A stretch of 64,000 nt of DNA, from the NCBI GenBank assembly GCA_963711455.1, contig CAVQEH010000004.1, positions 372,001 through 436,000 of the forward strand. Reading direction: 5' to 3'. A program made the position numbers and the translations under genes. Within the stretch, counting starts at the first letter, position 1; every line of letters starts with the position of its first letter. Of the stretch, positions 1 to 9,209 are shown piece after piece. The notes under the pieces were generated by a model, which saw only the letters and a program-made list of their open reading frames with translations, did no database searches and was not told the DNA's origin. This DNA is from DATFVA01 sp963711455 (lineage in GTDB: Bacteria; Bacteroidota; Ignavibacteria; Ignavibacteriales; Ignavibacteriaceae).

Positions 1-438
1 ATTGACGTGGTTCCTGTAATTCTTCATATAGGACTTGGAACATTCCGCCCGGTTGAAGTTGAAGACCTGACAAAGCATAAAATGGATTCGGAATATTTTG
101 AAATCTCCTCTAATTCCGCTGAAAGAATTAATAAATCAATCTCGGGAAAGCATAATGTGTTTGTTGTAGGAACAAGCACAGCCCGCGCCCTGGAAACAAG
201 CATTACTGCCGATGGTCTGGTAAAACCCGGAAGAGGCTGGACCGACAAGTTTATTTACCCTCCATACGATTTTAAAATTGTTGACAGGCTTATTACCAAC
301 TTTCATCAGCCTGAATCTACTTTGCTGATGCTGGTTTGTGCATTTGCAGAAACTGAATTTGTAATGAAAGCTTATAAGAAAGCCTTAAAAGAAAATTACA
401 GGTTCCTTAGTTACGGCGATGCAATGCTTATTTTATGA
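1..438 (+). CDS. queA: S-adenosylmethionine:tRNA ribosyltransferase-isomerase, C-terminal part
   Basis: This gene is cut by the window start; the open frame runs from base 1 and only the last ~145 residues are present. QueA transfers and isomerises the ribosyl part of S-adenosylmethionine onto 7-aminomethyl-7-deazaguanine in tRNA, giving epoxyqueuosine. The visible part has the family signatures HIGLGTFRPV near the start, GTSTARALE, and the closing LITNFHQPESTLLMLV block followed by the FLSYGDAMLI tail that ends nearly all QueA proteins. The stop overlaps the ispD start by 4 bases (ATGA), so the two are probably translationally coupled. Confidence 0.95.
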   Translation: MDVVPVILHIGLGTFRPVEVEDLTKHKMDSEYFEISSNSAERINKSISGKHNVFVVGTSTARALETSITADGLVKPGRGWTDKFIYPPYDFKIVDRLITNFHQPESTLLMLVCAFAETEFVMKAYKKALKENYRFLSYGDAMLIL

Positions 439-1106
439 AAAGAATTGTAATTATACCTGCAGGTGGAAAAGGAACCCGTACAGGGTTCCCCAAACCCAAA
501 CAATTTTTAAAAGTAAAGAATAAAGAATTAATTGTTTATTCTCTGGAGACTTTTCAAAAAAATAAACTAATAGATGATATAATTATTTCTGTTAGCCCTG
601 CCTATTTGAAATTAATTGAAAAGCTCAGAAAAAAATATAAGTTGAATAAAATTTCTAAAATTGTAAGGGGTGGAAAGGAACGGCAGGATTCTGTTTTCAA
701 CGCCCTTTCTTCCATTAATGCAGATAAAAATGATTTAATAATTATTCACGATGCAGCGCGTCCTTTACTTCCCCGGGGTGTTTTAATTAAAGCCATTAAA
801 ACTGCCGAAGAAAAAGGAAATTCTGTTGTCTGTATTATAGGAAGCAACACTTTAATTAAGGGAAAGAATTATATTAAAGAATACATTGATAGAGATGATA
901 TTTTTTATGTTCAGACTCCACAGATTTTCAAATACGCAGATCTGATGAATGCGATGAAAAAAGCTTTTAAAGAAAATTTTTATGCGACTGATGAATCAAT
1001 GCTTGTAAAGAGAACCGGAAAGAGAGTAAATATTACTGAAGGCTCCAACTTAAACTTCAAAGTAACCACAAAAGAGGATTTTCAATTATTTAAATCACTG
1101 GTTTGA
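435..1106 (+). CDS. ispD: 2-C-methyl-D-erythritol 4-phosphate cytidylyltransferase
   Basis: IspD joins CTP and 2-C-methyl-D-erythritol 4-phosphate in the non-mevalonate isoprenoid pathway. The N-terminus carries the nucleotide-binding loop PAGGKGTRTGFPKPKQF (about residues 8-24). GGKERQDSVFNAL, HDAARPL (about 103-110) and VQTPQIFKY follow, all standard IspD motifs, with the late TDESMLVKR segment. At 223 residues it has normal family length. The start overlaps the queA stop by 4 bases. The function is clear from motifs; the pairing with queA looks like simple operon neighbourhood. Confidence 0.95.
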   Translation: MKRIVIIPAGGKGTRTGFPKPKQFLKVKNKELIVYSLETFQKNKLIDDIIISVSPAYLKLIEKLRKKYKLNKISKIVRGGKERQDSVFNALSSINADKNDLIIIHDAARPLLPRGVLIKAIKTAEEKGNSVVCIIGSNTLIKGKNYIKEYIDRDDIFYVQTPQIFKYADLMNAMKKAFKENFYATDESMLVKRTGKRVNITEGSNLNFKVTTKEDFQLFKSLV

Positions 1107-1199
1107 TAATTGATCTGAAACTGCAGTATAATCTAAATTCATTGAATGTTAGCCCTTTTATAGTTAGTTTAGGTTTCACTTTTTTTTAACGGAATTGAG

Positions 1200-1871
1200 A
1201 TGTATTTACTGGCAACAATTGTAATATTATCATACCTGATCGGTTCTATCCCGACGAGCATTATTGTAAGCAGGTTATCTAAAGGTATTGATATCCGTGA
1301 ACACGGAAGCGGTAACGCCGGCGGAACTAACGTTATGCGCGTTCTTGGCTGGAAGCATGGATTGCTTGTAATTTTACTTGATGCCATGAAAGGTGTTCTC
1401 GCAGTTGTTGTTGTTGCAAGATTACATTACGGCTCAATCCCGTTTCAAAATGCCACCCCGTTTGATGATTTTACTCTCGTTCAGATTATCGCTGGAGTCT
1501 CTGCTGTTATCGGTCATATATGGACAGTTTTTGCCGGGTTCAAAGGCGGAAAAGGTATTGCTACTGCACTGGGTGTTCTTCTGATGGTTGTAACCGTTGA
1601 TATGCTTGTTGCAATCGGGGTTTTTGTAGTGGTTGTAAGCGTATCACGATTCGTTTCTCTTGGTTCAATCTTGGCAGCAATTGCGGTTCCGGTTACTCTT
1701 ATTGTAAGAGAAAATGTTTTTAATGTGAATATACCAAGCTACAATACTCTTTTACCATTTGTTATCTTTCTCGCATTACTTGTTATTTTCACTCACCGGA
1801 AAAACGTAGTCCGGTTATTTAACGGAAATGAAAGTAAAGTAAGCTTTAAGAAAAAGATTAAAACTTCCTGA
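1200..1871 (+). CDS. plsY: Glycerol-3-phosphate acyltransferase PlsY
   Basis: PlsY is an inner-membrane enzyme that acylates glycerol 3-phosphate from acyl phosphate, the first step of phospholipid synthesis. The three conserved cytoplasmic loops are visible: IGSIPTSIIVSR near residue 13, HGSGNAGGTNVMRVLG near 35, and GHIWTVFAGFKGGKGIATALG near 104-124. Hydrophobic membrane segments lie between them, and the C-terminal tail is lysine-rich. Length is 223 residues. The stop overlaps the gpsA start by one base (TGATG), placing both glycerophosphate enzymes in one operon. Confidence 0.95.
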   Translation: MYLLATIVILSYLIGSIPTSIIVSRLSKGIDIREHGSGNAGGTNVMRVLGWKHGLLVILLDAMKGVLAVVVVARLHYGSIPFQNATPFDDFTLVQIIAGVSAVIGHIWTVFAGFKGGKGIATALGVLLMVVTVDMLVAIGVFVVVVSVSRFVSLGSILAAIAVPVTLIVRENVFNVNIPSYNTLLPFVIFLALLVIFTHRKNVVRLFNGNESKVSFKKKIKTS

Positions 1872-2866
1872 TGAAAATTTCTGTTTTAGGAGCCGGAGGC
1901 TGGGGAACTACCCTTGCTGTCCTGCTTCATTTTAACGGACATAATGTTACTCTCTGGGAATATGTTAAGAGTTACGCACGTGTACTTGAAAAGACAAGAG
2001 AGAACAAAAACTTCCTTCCCGGAATTACAATCCCTGATGAAATTAAAATCACTCACGATCTGGATGAAGCAACCTTACACCAGAACTTAATTGTTCTAGC
2101 CGTGCCATCTCAATTTTTAAGAGGAGTGATTAAAGAAGTTAATCCCTCAAATATTAAAAACTCCATTCTTGTAAGTGTGGCAAAAGGCATAGAAAACAAA
2201 AGCCTGATGACAATGTCGCAGATGTTAAAGCAGCAAATCCCATCCATTGATTTAACACAGGTTGGAGTAATTTCGGGACCAAGCCACGCAGAGGAAGTTT
2301 CACGGAGAATACCGACAGCAGTTGTTGCTGCATCCACTAATGTTGAAACCACTAAATCTATCCAGGCAACTTTTATTACTTCTTATTTCAGAGTTTATGG
2401 CTCTACAGATATTTTAGGAGTTGAGCTTGGAGGAGCATTTAAAAATGTAATTGCAATCGGTGCCGGAATAATTGATGGAGCTAAATTCGGTGATAATACA
2501 AAAGCCGCAATTATGACAAGAGGAATAGCAGAAATTTCAAGACTCGGTATTGCTATGGGAGCTCAGCCTGAAACATTTGCGGGATTATCAGGAATGGGCG
2601 ATTTAATTGTGACCTGTATGAGCAGGCACAGCAGAAACCGTTATGTTGGCGAACAGATAGGTGCAGGAAAAACATTAATGCAGGTTCTGAAATCAATGAA
2701 GATGGTTGCAGAGGGAGTTGAGACAAGTCGCTCGGCTTCAATGCTTGCAAAGAAATTTAAAGTTGAAACGCCGATAACAAGTGAAGTTTATAAAATTCTT
2801 TTTGAAGAGAAAGACCCCGTTAAAGCGACTACCGACCTTATGACGCGCGATATGAAAATGGAATAA
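1871..2866 (+). CDS. gpsA: Glycerol-3-phosphate dehydrogenase [NAD(P)+]
   Basis: GpsA reduces dihydroxyacetone phosphate to sn-glycerol 3-phosphate, the substrate of PlsY encoded just upstream. The Rossmann fold opens with VLGAGGWGTTLA (about residues 5-16). VISGPSHAEEV, then GGAFKNVIAIGAGIIDG with the catalytic lysine, and GLSGMGDLIVTCMSRHSRNR with the substrate-binding arginine follow in the family order. Length is 331 residues, as usual. The one-base overlap with plsY implies coupled translation. Confidence 0.96.
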   Translation: MKISVLGAGGWGTTLAVLLHFNGHNVTLWEYVKSYARVLEKTRENKNFLPGITIPDEIKITHDLDEATLHQNLIVLAVPSQFLRGVIKEVNPSNIKNSILVSVAKGIENKSLMTMSQMLKQQIPSIDLTQVGVISGPSHAEEVSRRIPTAVVAASTNVETTKSIQATFITSYFRVYGSTDILGVELGGAFKNVIAIGAGIIDGAKFGDNTKAAIMTRGIAEISRLGIAMGAQPETFAGLSGMGDLIVTCMSRHSRNRYVGEQIGAGKTLMQVLKSMKMVAEGVETSRSASMLAKKFKVETPITSEVYKILFEEKDPVKATTDLMTRDMKME

Positions 2867-3009
2867 CCTTCCAAATCAAAATTAATTTATCTTTCCACAG
2901 ATATTTCACCGTTCAGTTTAATAAAATTTGAGATGTCAATTTTGTGTTTTCAGTTGCATATAGAATTTCATTTCTCTAAATTTTAACAAGTTAAAATCCG
3001 GGGAAATCT

Positions 3010-5565
3010 ATGAAATTCAATTATAGAACCTTCTTAGAAACATTTCAATGGAGGCTTACCATCTTCATTTTAGTTTTATTATCCTATTCCGTTAATGCCC
3101 AGATAAATACTTCTATACGGGCTAAGCCATCACAATACCGCCGTGGAGTTGAATTACAGACTGACTACCAAAGTTATGCACAAAAATATTCGGGTAAAAA
3201 CCTTAATGAAGAAAAGAGAAGATTGTTCCCGTTAGAGAGTACAGGCGTATGGACAGAGCTAAATCCTAAAGTACCAAGGGTTGACTATATTGGAATACAT
3301 TTTTTTAATAAAGATACCGGCTGGGTTTGTGGAGATTTGGGTGCAATCATAAAAACAACTGATGGAGGACAGAACTGGATAACAGAGGAAACCAATACAA
3401 CAACACCAATCTTAAAAGTAAATTCATTTGATGGGCAGATTGTAATTGCGGCAGGATTTAACGGGATAATACTTCGCTCAACCAATGGAGGAGAGAACTG
3501 GACACAAATAACAAGCGGAATAACTGGAGACCTCTGGGGACTGCAGATGATAAATGATAATCTCGGTTGGGCTTGTGGAAAAAGCAACTCACTTATTAAA
3601 ACAACAAATGCAGGATTAACCTGGGAAAGAATATATACAACCGGATATTCATCTGATTACTGGTGGATAGACTTTCTAACAGAAGGCTATGGTTTTATTG
3701 CAGCAAACGGAAAAGTAATAAGGACTACAGATGGAGGAAATACCTGGGATATTATACAAGCTGGAGATAACCAGGCATTATATTCTATCGATGTAATAGA
3801 CAGTCTGCATATAGCTGCTGCTGGTTATGGTGGAACCGGATATTATGGCAAGAATGTATACAGTAATGATGGAGGAAATACCTGGATAATTGGTGGTCAA
3901 ACCCCTACTGACCCAATTAACTGCATAAAATATATTAATGCTGACACAGGATATTTTGTAATGAGTGAAATAGGGATATGGAAAACAACTAATCGTGGAC
4001 AAACCTGGAATGGAGGAATTGGTAATATTGGAGAATTTGAAATACAATTATTTTCGGAACAAAATATTGGTTACGATGCTGGGACAGGGCTAAGAGTATA
4101 TAAAGCAGACGGAAGTTTAGATAGCTGGCACAGGCAAATTATAAATGATGATTTCTATGACGTATATTTTATAAATGAAGAAAAAGGATTTGCAATAAGT
4201 GGACCCGCATCTAACTATCAAAGTCTTTATAAAACAACCGATGCCGGAATACACTGGCAGTTGGTTTCAGGTGTCCCCGGAGGGCAATGTATCATTTTCA
4301 CCGACAGTTTTACAGGATTTATTGGTACAACAACCAGTCTCATACTAAAAACAACAAATGGCGGAGAGAGTTGGTATCAGATGAATGGGATAACCGAAGT
4401 AATAGCAAAAATATTCTTTATTAACGCCCAAACCGGGTGGGCTGTGGGAGGACCAAAAATATTTAAGACATCAGACAGCGGTGAGAATTGGATAGAACAA
4501 ATAAATCGTCCAAGTGCAAATTTTAAAAGTTTGTCTTTCGTTGATTCACTATATGGATGGGCATCTTTATCAGGTTGGAGACCATACAAAACTACTAATA
4601 GTGGGATAAATTGGTTAGAACAAACTGATCTGAATTTCTATAATACCAATGATGTTTATTTTCTAAATGAAGATAATGGTTGGATAACGGATCTTTTTGA
4701 TGGGCCATTCAAAACAATTGATGGTGGAGTAACCTGGACCTCAGTACCTGAAATTGAAGGAGCGAGGAGTTTTTATATCTTTCCTGATGTATCCCATTGG
4801 TTAGTCACTGGAGTTATTGTCTCCAGTAACATTATTTATAAAAAATATATGACTTATGATACTGGAAATAGTTGGATAGATATTAGTAATGATGTGCCAG
4901 TAGGTTTTAATGGATTCCAAACACCAACAAATATGATTGGTTATGCTGTCGGAGGTAGTGGATTGATTTTAAGATATGATGATACGACATATACACCTGT
5001 TGAATTTAATTCCTTTTCAGCAAATGTAAAAAGACAGACTGTTTTATTGAAATGGACAACAGCGTCGGAAATAAACAACCGTTTATTTGAGATTCAACGT
5101 AAGAAGGTAGAAGCACAAGATCAATCAGAATGGAAAAGGATTGGTTTTAAGAACGGAAATGGTACAAGTACTATCCCCCATCGATATTTTTATACAGATA
5201 AAAATGTTGCTCCAGGAGAATATAAATATAGATTAAAACAATTAGATTTCGACGGTACCATTGCATATAGCAAAGAAGTTGGAGTAGATGTTAATCCCCC
5301 AACTAAATTTACACTTAAACAAAATTATCCTAATCCATTTAATCCAACAACGAATATTGAATATCGAATTCCGAATAAAGAATTTGTTTCAATAAAAGTT
5401 TACAACACACTTGGTGAAGAAGTAGAGACTCTTGTTAATGAAGAAAAACAAGCAGGAACTTATGAAGTAAAATTCGACGGAGACAATCTACCGAGTGGAG
5501 TGTATATATACAGGCTTTCAGCAGGGTATTATTCTGCTGCTAAAAAGTTTATATTCTTAAAATAA
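3010..5565 (+). CDS. Secreted YCF48/BNR-repeat protein with type IX secretion sorting domain
   Basis: An 851-residue exported protein. A hydrophobic signal segment (about residues 15-30, ending VNAQ) is followed by about 12 Asp-box-like repeats of the form T(D/N)GG..W, for example DGGQNWI, NGGENWT, DGGNTWD and NGGESWY, spread over roughly residues 110-640. This pattern indicates a YCF48/sialidase-like beta-propeller. The last ~80 residues hold NYPNPFNPTTNIEY and a VYNTLGEEVETLV..G.Y.V.FDG..LPSGVY tail, the T9SS type A sorting domain. It should cross the outer membrane and be surface-attached or released. The substrate is unknown. RBS GGGGAAA lies just before the ATG. Confidence 0.9.
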   Translation: MKFNYRTFLETFQWRLTIFILVLLSYSVNAQINTSIRAKPSQYRRGVELQTDYQSYAQKYSGKNLNEEKRRLFPLESTGVWTELNPKVPRVDYIGIHFFNKDTGWVCGDLGAIIKTTDGGQNWITEETNTTTPILKVNSFDGQIVIAAGFNGIILRSTNGGENWTQITSGITGDLWGLQMINDNLGWACGKSNSLIKTTNAGLTWERIYTTGYSSDYWWIDFLTEGYGFIAANGKVIRTTDGGNTWDIIQAGDNQALYSIDVIDSLHIAAAGYGGTGYYGKNVYSNDGGNTWIIGGQTPTDPINCIKYINADTGYFVMSEIGIWKTTNRGQTWNGGIGNIGEFEIQLFSEQNIGYDAGTGLRVYKADGSLDSWHRQIINDDFYDVYFINEEKGFAISGPASNYQSLYKTTDAGIHWQLVSGVPGGQCIIFTDSFTGFIGTTTSLILKTTNGGESWYQMNGITEVIAKIFFINAQTGWAVGGPKIFKTSDSGENWIEQINRPSANFKSLSFVDSLYGWASLSGWRPYKTTNSGINWLEQTDLNFYNTNDVYFLNEDNGWITDLFDGPFKTIDGGVTWTSVPEIEGARSFYIFPDVSHWLVTGVIVSSNIIYKKYMTYDTGNSWIDISNDVPVGFNGFQTPTNMIGYAVGGSGLILRYDDTTYTPVEFNSFSANVKRQTVLLKWTTASEINNRLFEIQRKKVEAQDQSEWKRIGFKNGNGTSTIPHRYFYTDKNVAPGEYKYRLKQLDFDGTIAYSKEVGVDVNPPTKFTLKQNYPNPFNPTTNIEYRIPNKEFVSIKVYNTLGEEVETLVNEEKQAGTYEVKFDGDNLPSGVYIYRLSAGYYSAAKKFIFLK

Positions 5566-5592
5566 ATAAGAAGGGACTTATCTTTCCCAAAT

Positions 5593-6126
5593 TTATTCTA
5601 CTTCCTCTTCATTATTAGCTGAGAAACCCAGCAGGTGAAATTTAAAATCCTTTAAAATATCTTTTGCAAGGCTTATCTCGGTCTCATTAACAAATAAGGC
5701 AACTGCATCATATATGGAATTCTCTCCTGTTACATAATAATCAACTCCGGCATCATCCAGCATAGATTTTATTATGGCTATATCCCCCTGGTTTACCGAA
5801 GAAAGCAGCCTGACATAATTTTTATCTTCCAGCGATTCCGCTTCTCCATTTAATATGGCAATAAAAGATTCGCACTCGGGACAACGAAAACCGCCTGAGT
5901 TAATTTCATCCCTGTTAATCTGTAAGATACTCTGGCAATTGGGGCAGACAATTCTTTCACGATAAGAATCTTTTTCGATATCTTCTTTATATTTTTTCTG
6001 ACACTCGGAAGATTTACAGTAGTAGTATTCTTTTCCGGCTGTAAGGCAGTCTTCACAAAAATGCTTTCCGCAGTTGCAGCAAACCGAGTATGCTTTTCTT
6101 TCAGGATGATTATAACAGCTCTCCAT
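5593..6126 (-). CDS. B-box-like zinc finger / zinc ribbon / DUF2007 protein
   Basis: A 177-residue protein with three parts. Residues 1-45 form a B-box-like Cys/His cluster (CYNHPERKA, then CCNCGKHFCEDC and YYYC). Residues ~60-90 form a zinc ribbon (CPNCQS and CPECES). Residues ~100-160 resemble the DUF2007 putative signal-transducing domain (YVRLLSSVNQGDIAIIKSMLDDAGVDYYV type). The function is not known; the zinc modules suggest protein or nucleic-acid contact. A clear GGGGAG precedes the ATG on the minus strand. It is convergent with the T9SS protein, with a gap of only 27 bases. Confidence 0.75.
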   Translation of the reverse strand: MESCYNHPERKAYSVCCNCGKHFCEDCLTAGKEYYYCKSSECQKKYKEDIEKDSYRERIVCPNCQSILQINRDEINSGGFRCPECESFIAILNGEAESLEDKNYVRLLSSVNQGDIAIIKSMLDDAGVDYYVTGENSIYDAVALFVNETEISLAKDILKDFKFHLLGFSANNEEEVE

Positions 6127-6243
6127 TTTAATCTCCCCAATGAATGATACAAATTAATGATCAAGACAGAATAAGATGATAAGAACTGAGGGAAATGTAC
6201 AAAATATCGCTCCAACATTCCATTACCCCATTATTCCACTCAC

Positions 6244-7443
6244 CTATGCTTTGCACATCCTTTCAACATCATCTATAGTTTTGGGAATTGCCTGTTCACC
6301 CAGAACTCTGTTTCCATCTTTTGTAACGAGCACATTGTCCTCTATTCTTATTCCGCCGAATCCTTTGTAAGCTTCAACTTTGTCATAATTAATATACTGT
6401 CTGAATTTGTTATCGCCTTTCCAGAAATCAATTAATTCCGGCATAAAATAAATTCCCGGCTCAACTGTTAAAACATAACCGGTTTCAAGTTCTTTAGCCA
6501 GGCGAACATAAGCAAGTCCAAACTGCTCGCTTCTTTTAATCTTTTCATTGTAGCCGACATAATCTTCACCCAAACCTTCCAGGTCGTGAACATCGAGTCC
6601 AAGCATATGACCTAATCCGTGCGGAAAAAACATAGCGTGTGCGCCGGCTTTAACTATTTCATCTACATCGCCTTTCATTAAGCCGAGTTCCTTTAATCCA
6701 ACAGTAATTGTTCTTGCAGCAAGCAGATGAACATCCCTGAATTTTCTTCCCGGCTTTATTGCTTTTATTGAATCGAGCTGAGCCTTAAGAACAATTTCAT
6801 AAATTTCTTTTTGTTTGCTGGTAAATTTTCCGTCTACAGGAAAAGTTCTCGTAATATCACTCGCATAATGAAGGTAGGATTCAGCACCGGAATCATTAAC
6901 CATCAGATCACCTTTTTTCATTTTATTTGTGTGATAATGGTTATGAAGTATCTCACCATGTATTGAAACAATCGGGGGAAATGAAACACCCGGTCCCATT
7001 GATAATGCAATACCCTCAATTGCTCCGGCGATTTCCTGTTCAATCATTCCCGGTTCAGCCATTTTCATTGCAGTAGTGTGCATCTCATAAGCAATATCAA
7101 GTGCATATTCAATTTCATCAATTTCTTCTTTAATTTTTATAGAGCGCTGTGCAACTACCGCTTCAATCAGCTTTGATGATGCAAAATTATTTATTGCATT
7201 GGGTTGAATTCCAAGCAGGTTGCTCATCTGGTTTATTACTTTAAAACGGTACTGCGGCAGGTAATGAATTTTCACTTCTCTTCTTATTGCATCATTTATT
7301 TTAACAGAAAGATTGTTAAGCGGCTCTGTTTTTTTAATACCTGCTTTGGCTGCCTTATCGCGAATTGTAGTCTGCTGCCCCATCCAGATGATATCATAAA
7401 TATCGAACTCATTCCCGATAAATAATTTCTTCATCATTATCAA
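6244..7443 (-). CDS. pepP: Xaa-Pro aminopeptidase (M24B), catalytic part downstream of a frameshift
   Basis: This is the C-terminal ~395 residues of an aminopeptidase P, which removes N-terminal residues preceding proline. The dinuclear metal site is intact: the Asp pair in MVNDSGAESYLHYASDITRTFP, the His in FFPHGLGHMLGLDVHD, and the Glu residues in LTVEPGIYF and GIRIEDNVLVT. The first residues of this frame are not a natural N-terminus; they continue the frame at 7409-7636 after a +1 shift within about 7409-7443. Joined, the product is about 465 residues, normal for the family. See the N-terminal entry and the findings. Confidence 0.9.
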   Translation of the reverse strand: MIMMKKLFIGNEFDIYDIIWMGQQTTIRDKAAKAGIKKTEPLNNLSVKINDAIRREVKIHYLPQYRFKVINQMSNLLGIQPNAINNFASSKLIEAVVAQRSIKIKEEIDEIEYALDIAYEMHTTAMKMAEPGMIEQEIAGAIEGIALSMGPGVSFPPIVSIHGEILHNHYHTNKMKKGDLMVNDSGAESYLHYASDITRTFPVDGKFTSKQKEIYEIVLKAQLDSIKAIKPGRKFRDVHLLAARTITVGLKELGLMKGDVDEIVKAGAHAMFFPHGLGHMLGLDVHDLEGLGEDYVGYNEKIKRSEQFGLAYVRLAKELETGYVLTVEPGIYFMPELIDFWKGDNKFRQYINYDKVEAYKGFGGIRIEDNVLVTKDGNRVLGEQAIPKTIDDVERMCKA

Positions 7444-7636
7444 TATCTATTACACCAAACAAATCAGCCTGGTCTACTCCAAAGAAATAAAGGAATGTGC
7501 TGTCCTGCCTGAAAGCATAAGTATTCGCAGTATAATTCATAGCGGGTTCTTCATTGCCGGGAAAAAGTATTAGTCCTGATTTCAACTGTTTCTTAAGCTT
7601 GTTTCGCCTGTCAATATAAATCTTTCTATCAAACAT
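7409..7636 (-). CDS. pepP: Xaa-Pro aminopeptidase, N-terminal (AMP_N) part upstream of the frameshift
   Basis: This encodes the first ~75 residues of aminopeptidase P. It begins FDRKIYIDRRNKLKKQL and contains the AMP_N motif LILFPGNEEPAMNYTANTYAFRQDSTFLYFFG. The ATG at 7636 is preferred because AAAGGAA lies just before it; an upstream TTG at 7651 is in frame but would bury that RBS. The frame ends at 7409 soon after GVIDIDNDEE, exactly where the catalytic frame takes over. One base too many in this short stretch explains the break. It is either a sequencing insertion or a recent mutation. Confidence 0.85.
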   Translation of the reverse strand: MFDRKIYIDRRNKLKKQLKSGLILFPGNEEPAMNYTANTYAFRQDSTFLYFFGVDQADLFGVIDIDNDEEIIYRE

Positions 7637-7651
7637 ATTGGTTCCTTTCAA

Positions 7652-8037
7652 ACTGAATATTCTTTATTAATTGAATTTTGGAATGAGAAATTCCATATTT
7701 CTAAAAATCTTCTACTTTTCCTGAATCTTATAATACAATATAAAACAACAATAATTAATCTGCTTCTTATCCGTTAAGATATCGTAAGGGATACACTTTC
7801 TTTGCTGAATAACTCACAGAAAGTCACCCCCAAATGCTGGTTATCTATAATATGACCCAACGACTTTTTTATAAATCCTTTTCGGTTACTTTAATTAGGG
7901 TCCAATGCGCTAATCATATACCTACTCACAGGCTCTTGAATTGAATAAATGAAAAAAGTATGTTATCCAACATCAAAATAATATAGGAATAGTCCCGGGA
8001 AATATTTTTCGGCGAAACGTTTTAATGGAGGATAAAA
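7652..8037. other. Divergent intergenic region
   Basis: This 386-base AT-rich gap separates pepP (minus) from the membrane protein gene at 8038 (plus), so it should hold both promoters. A short hairpin TGGAAT-GAGAA-ATTCCA lies at 7679-7695 on the pepP side, and a strong GGAGG stands just before 8038. No open frame, tRNA or other structured RNA was recognised in it. Confidence 0.5.
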
Positions 8038-8616
8038 ATGAAGTCTGAAACATACCAGATAATACTTATGCCTTTCTTCGGACTGTTCGGCAGTATTTTA
8101 ATAGGGTTGGCTTTTTACAGTACTTCAATATTTCATTCAGACAGAATCGGTTTTTTATTTATAACAGCAGGATTTTACGGCGCTTTGTTTTTTAGTCTCC
8201 TGGAATATAAAAATCTCAAGGCACAGGTTTTTGGAATGATTATTATATTCTTCCTGAATCTAATAGTTTTTGAAGGAAAATCTATATCGTTTTCTTATAT
8301 AATCAGGGATTTATTTTTCCTGGGCGGATTATTTTTATCTGTTAAGCTTTATCACCTGTTTACCAGGAGAAATAAGAAATTAAAGTTTTATTTAAGAAGT
8401 CTTGCCCTGGCATTAATATTCGGCTTATTAAATATTCTCAGCGGCACCATTATATTTATAATAAATTCAGGAAGGATATTCCCTCCCCCGCTAAGATTTA
8501 TTTACCTGCTTTCAAGATACGGGGTATTAATTGGTTTTGGTATTGGACTTGGGTTGGATATTTATTTACAGAATTATAAGCGTCTATTTAACATATTAAA
8601 AATAAAAGGTGTATGA
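8038..8616 (+). CDS. Uncharacterised six-helix membrane protein
   Basis: I do not recognise the family. The 192-residue product has about six hydrophobic segments, near residues 8-32, 40-60, 68-82, 92-108, 120-145 and 155-180, separated by short basic loops such as RRNKKLK. There is no signal peptide and no obvious catalytic motif. The start is well supported by TGGAGGATAAAA before the ATG. It stands alone, with 177 bases to the next gene. It is probably an inner-membrane protein; no function can be assigned. Confidence 0.6.
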   Translation: MKSETYQIILMPFFGLFGSILIGLAFYSTSIFHSDRIGFLFITAGFYGALFFSLLEYKNLKAQVFGMIIIFFLNLIVFEGKSISFSYIIRDLFFLGGLFLSVKLYHLFTRRNKKLKFYLRSLALALIFGLLNILSGTIIFIINSGRIFPPPLRFIYLLSRYGVLIGFGIGLGLDIYLQNYKRLFNILKIKGV

Positions 8617-8793
8617 AATTTTTTATCCCTAAGTGACAGCCGCCTGATATAACCGGTCGATAAAAAATTCAATGATTAGCACATTAACGACAAAACAATG
8701 ATGCGGTCATTTATCGTATTATCCACTTGAATCTATTCCTTTCCTTTTCTATTATTCCAATGAGCTTTGATGAAATAATAAAAGGAATTTGAA

Positions 8794-9189
8794 ATGGAAA
8801 TGCTGTCATTCAGTTTTCGATATATAGTAACCAACGTTCCTGCTGCTATGAAATTTTACACTAAACTACTTGGATTTGATATCGTAATGAATCATAACAA
8901 ACACTTTGCTATTCTTGCAAGAGATGGTCTCAGATTAATGTTAAATACACCCACTGGTCCCGGCGGCGGTGCTCAGCCTATGCCCGATAATCGCAGGCCT
9001 GAACCGGGCGGTTGGAACAGGATACAGATTCAGGTGAGTAATCTGGAAAAAGAAATTAGTGAATTGAAAAAATCAGATGTTCACTTTCGCAGCAGTATGA
9101 TTACAGGCATTGGTGCTAAACAAATTATTATTGATGATCCTTCGGGCAACCCGGTTGAGTTAAACGAACTGCTTCCGCAGCAAAAATAA
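8794..9189 (+). CDS. VOC (glyoxalase/bleomycin resistance/dioxygenase) family protein
   Basis: A 131-residue protein of the vicinal oxygen chelate fold, which binds a metal and acts on varied small molecules. The paired beta-alpha-beta units are seen in FRYIVTNVPAAMKFYTKLLGFDIVMN at the start, ARDGLRLMLNTP, the central GWNRIQIQVSNLEKEISELK, and the closing IIIDDPSGNPVELNE. The last carries the usual metal-ligand glutamate in the VEL position. The substrate cannot be told. It lies 20 bases before the DUF3224 gene and is probably cotranscribed with it. Confidence 0.85.
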   Translation: MEMLSFSFRYIVTNVPAAMKFYTKLLGFDIVMNHNKHFAILARDGLRLMLNTPTGPGGGAQPMPDNRRPEPGGWNRIQIQVSNLEKEISELKKSDVHFRSSMITGIGAKQIIIDDPSGNPVELNELLPQQK

Positions 9190-9209
9190 AAACTTAAAAT
9201 GGAGGGAGA

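Noticed and set aside
5566..5592. Terminator between the convergent genes at 5565 and 5593
   Set aside because: Only a 4-bp GGGA/TCCC stem is present, which is too weak to support.
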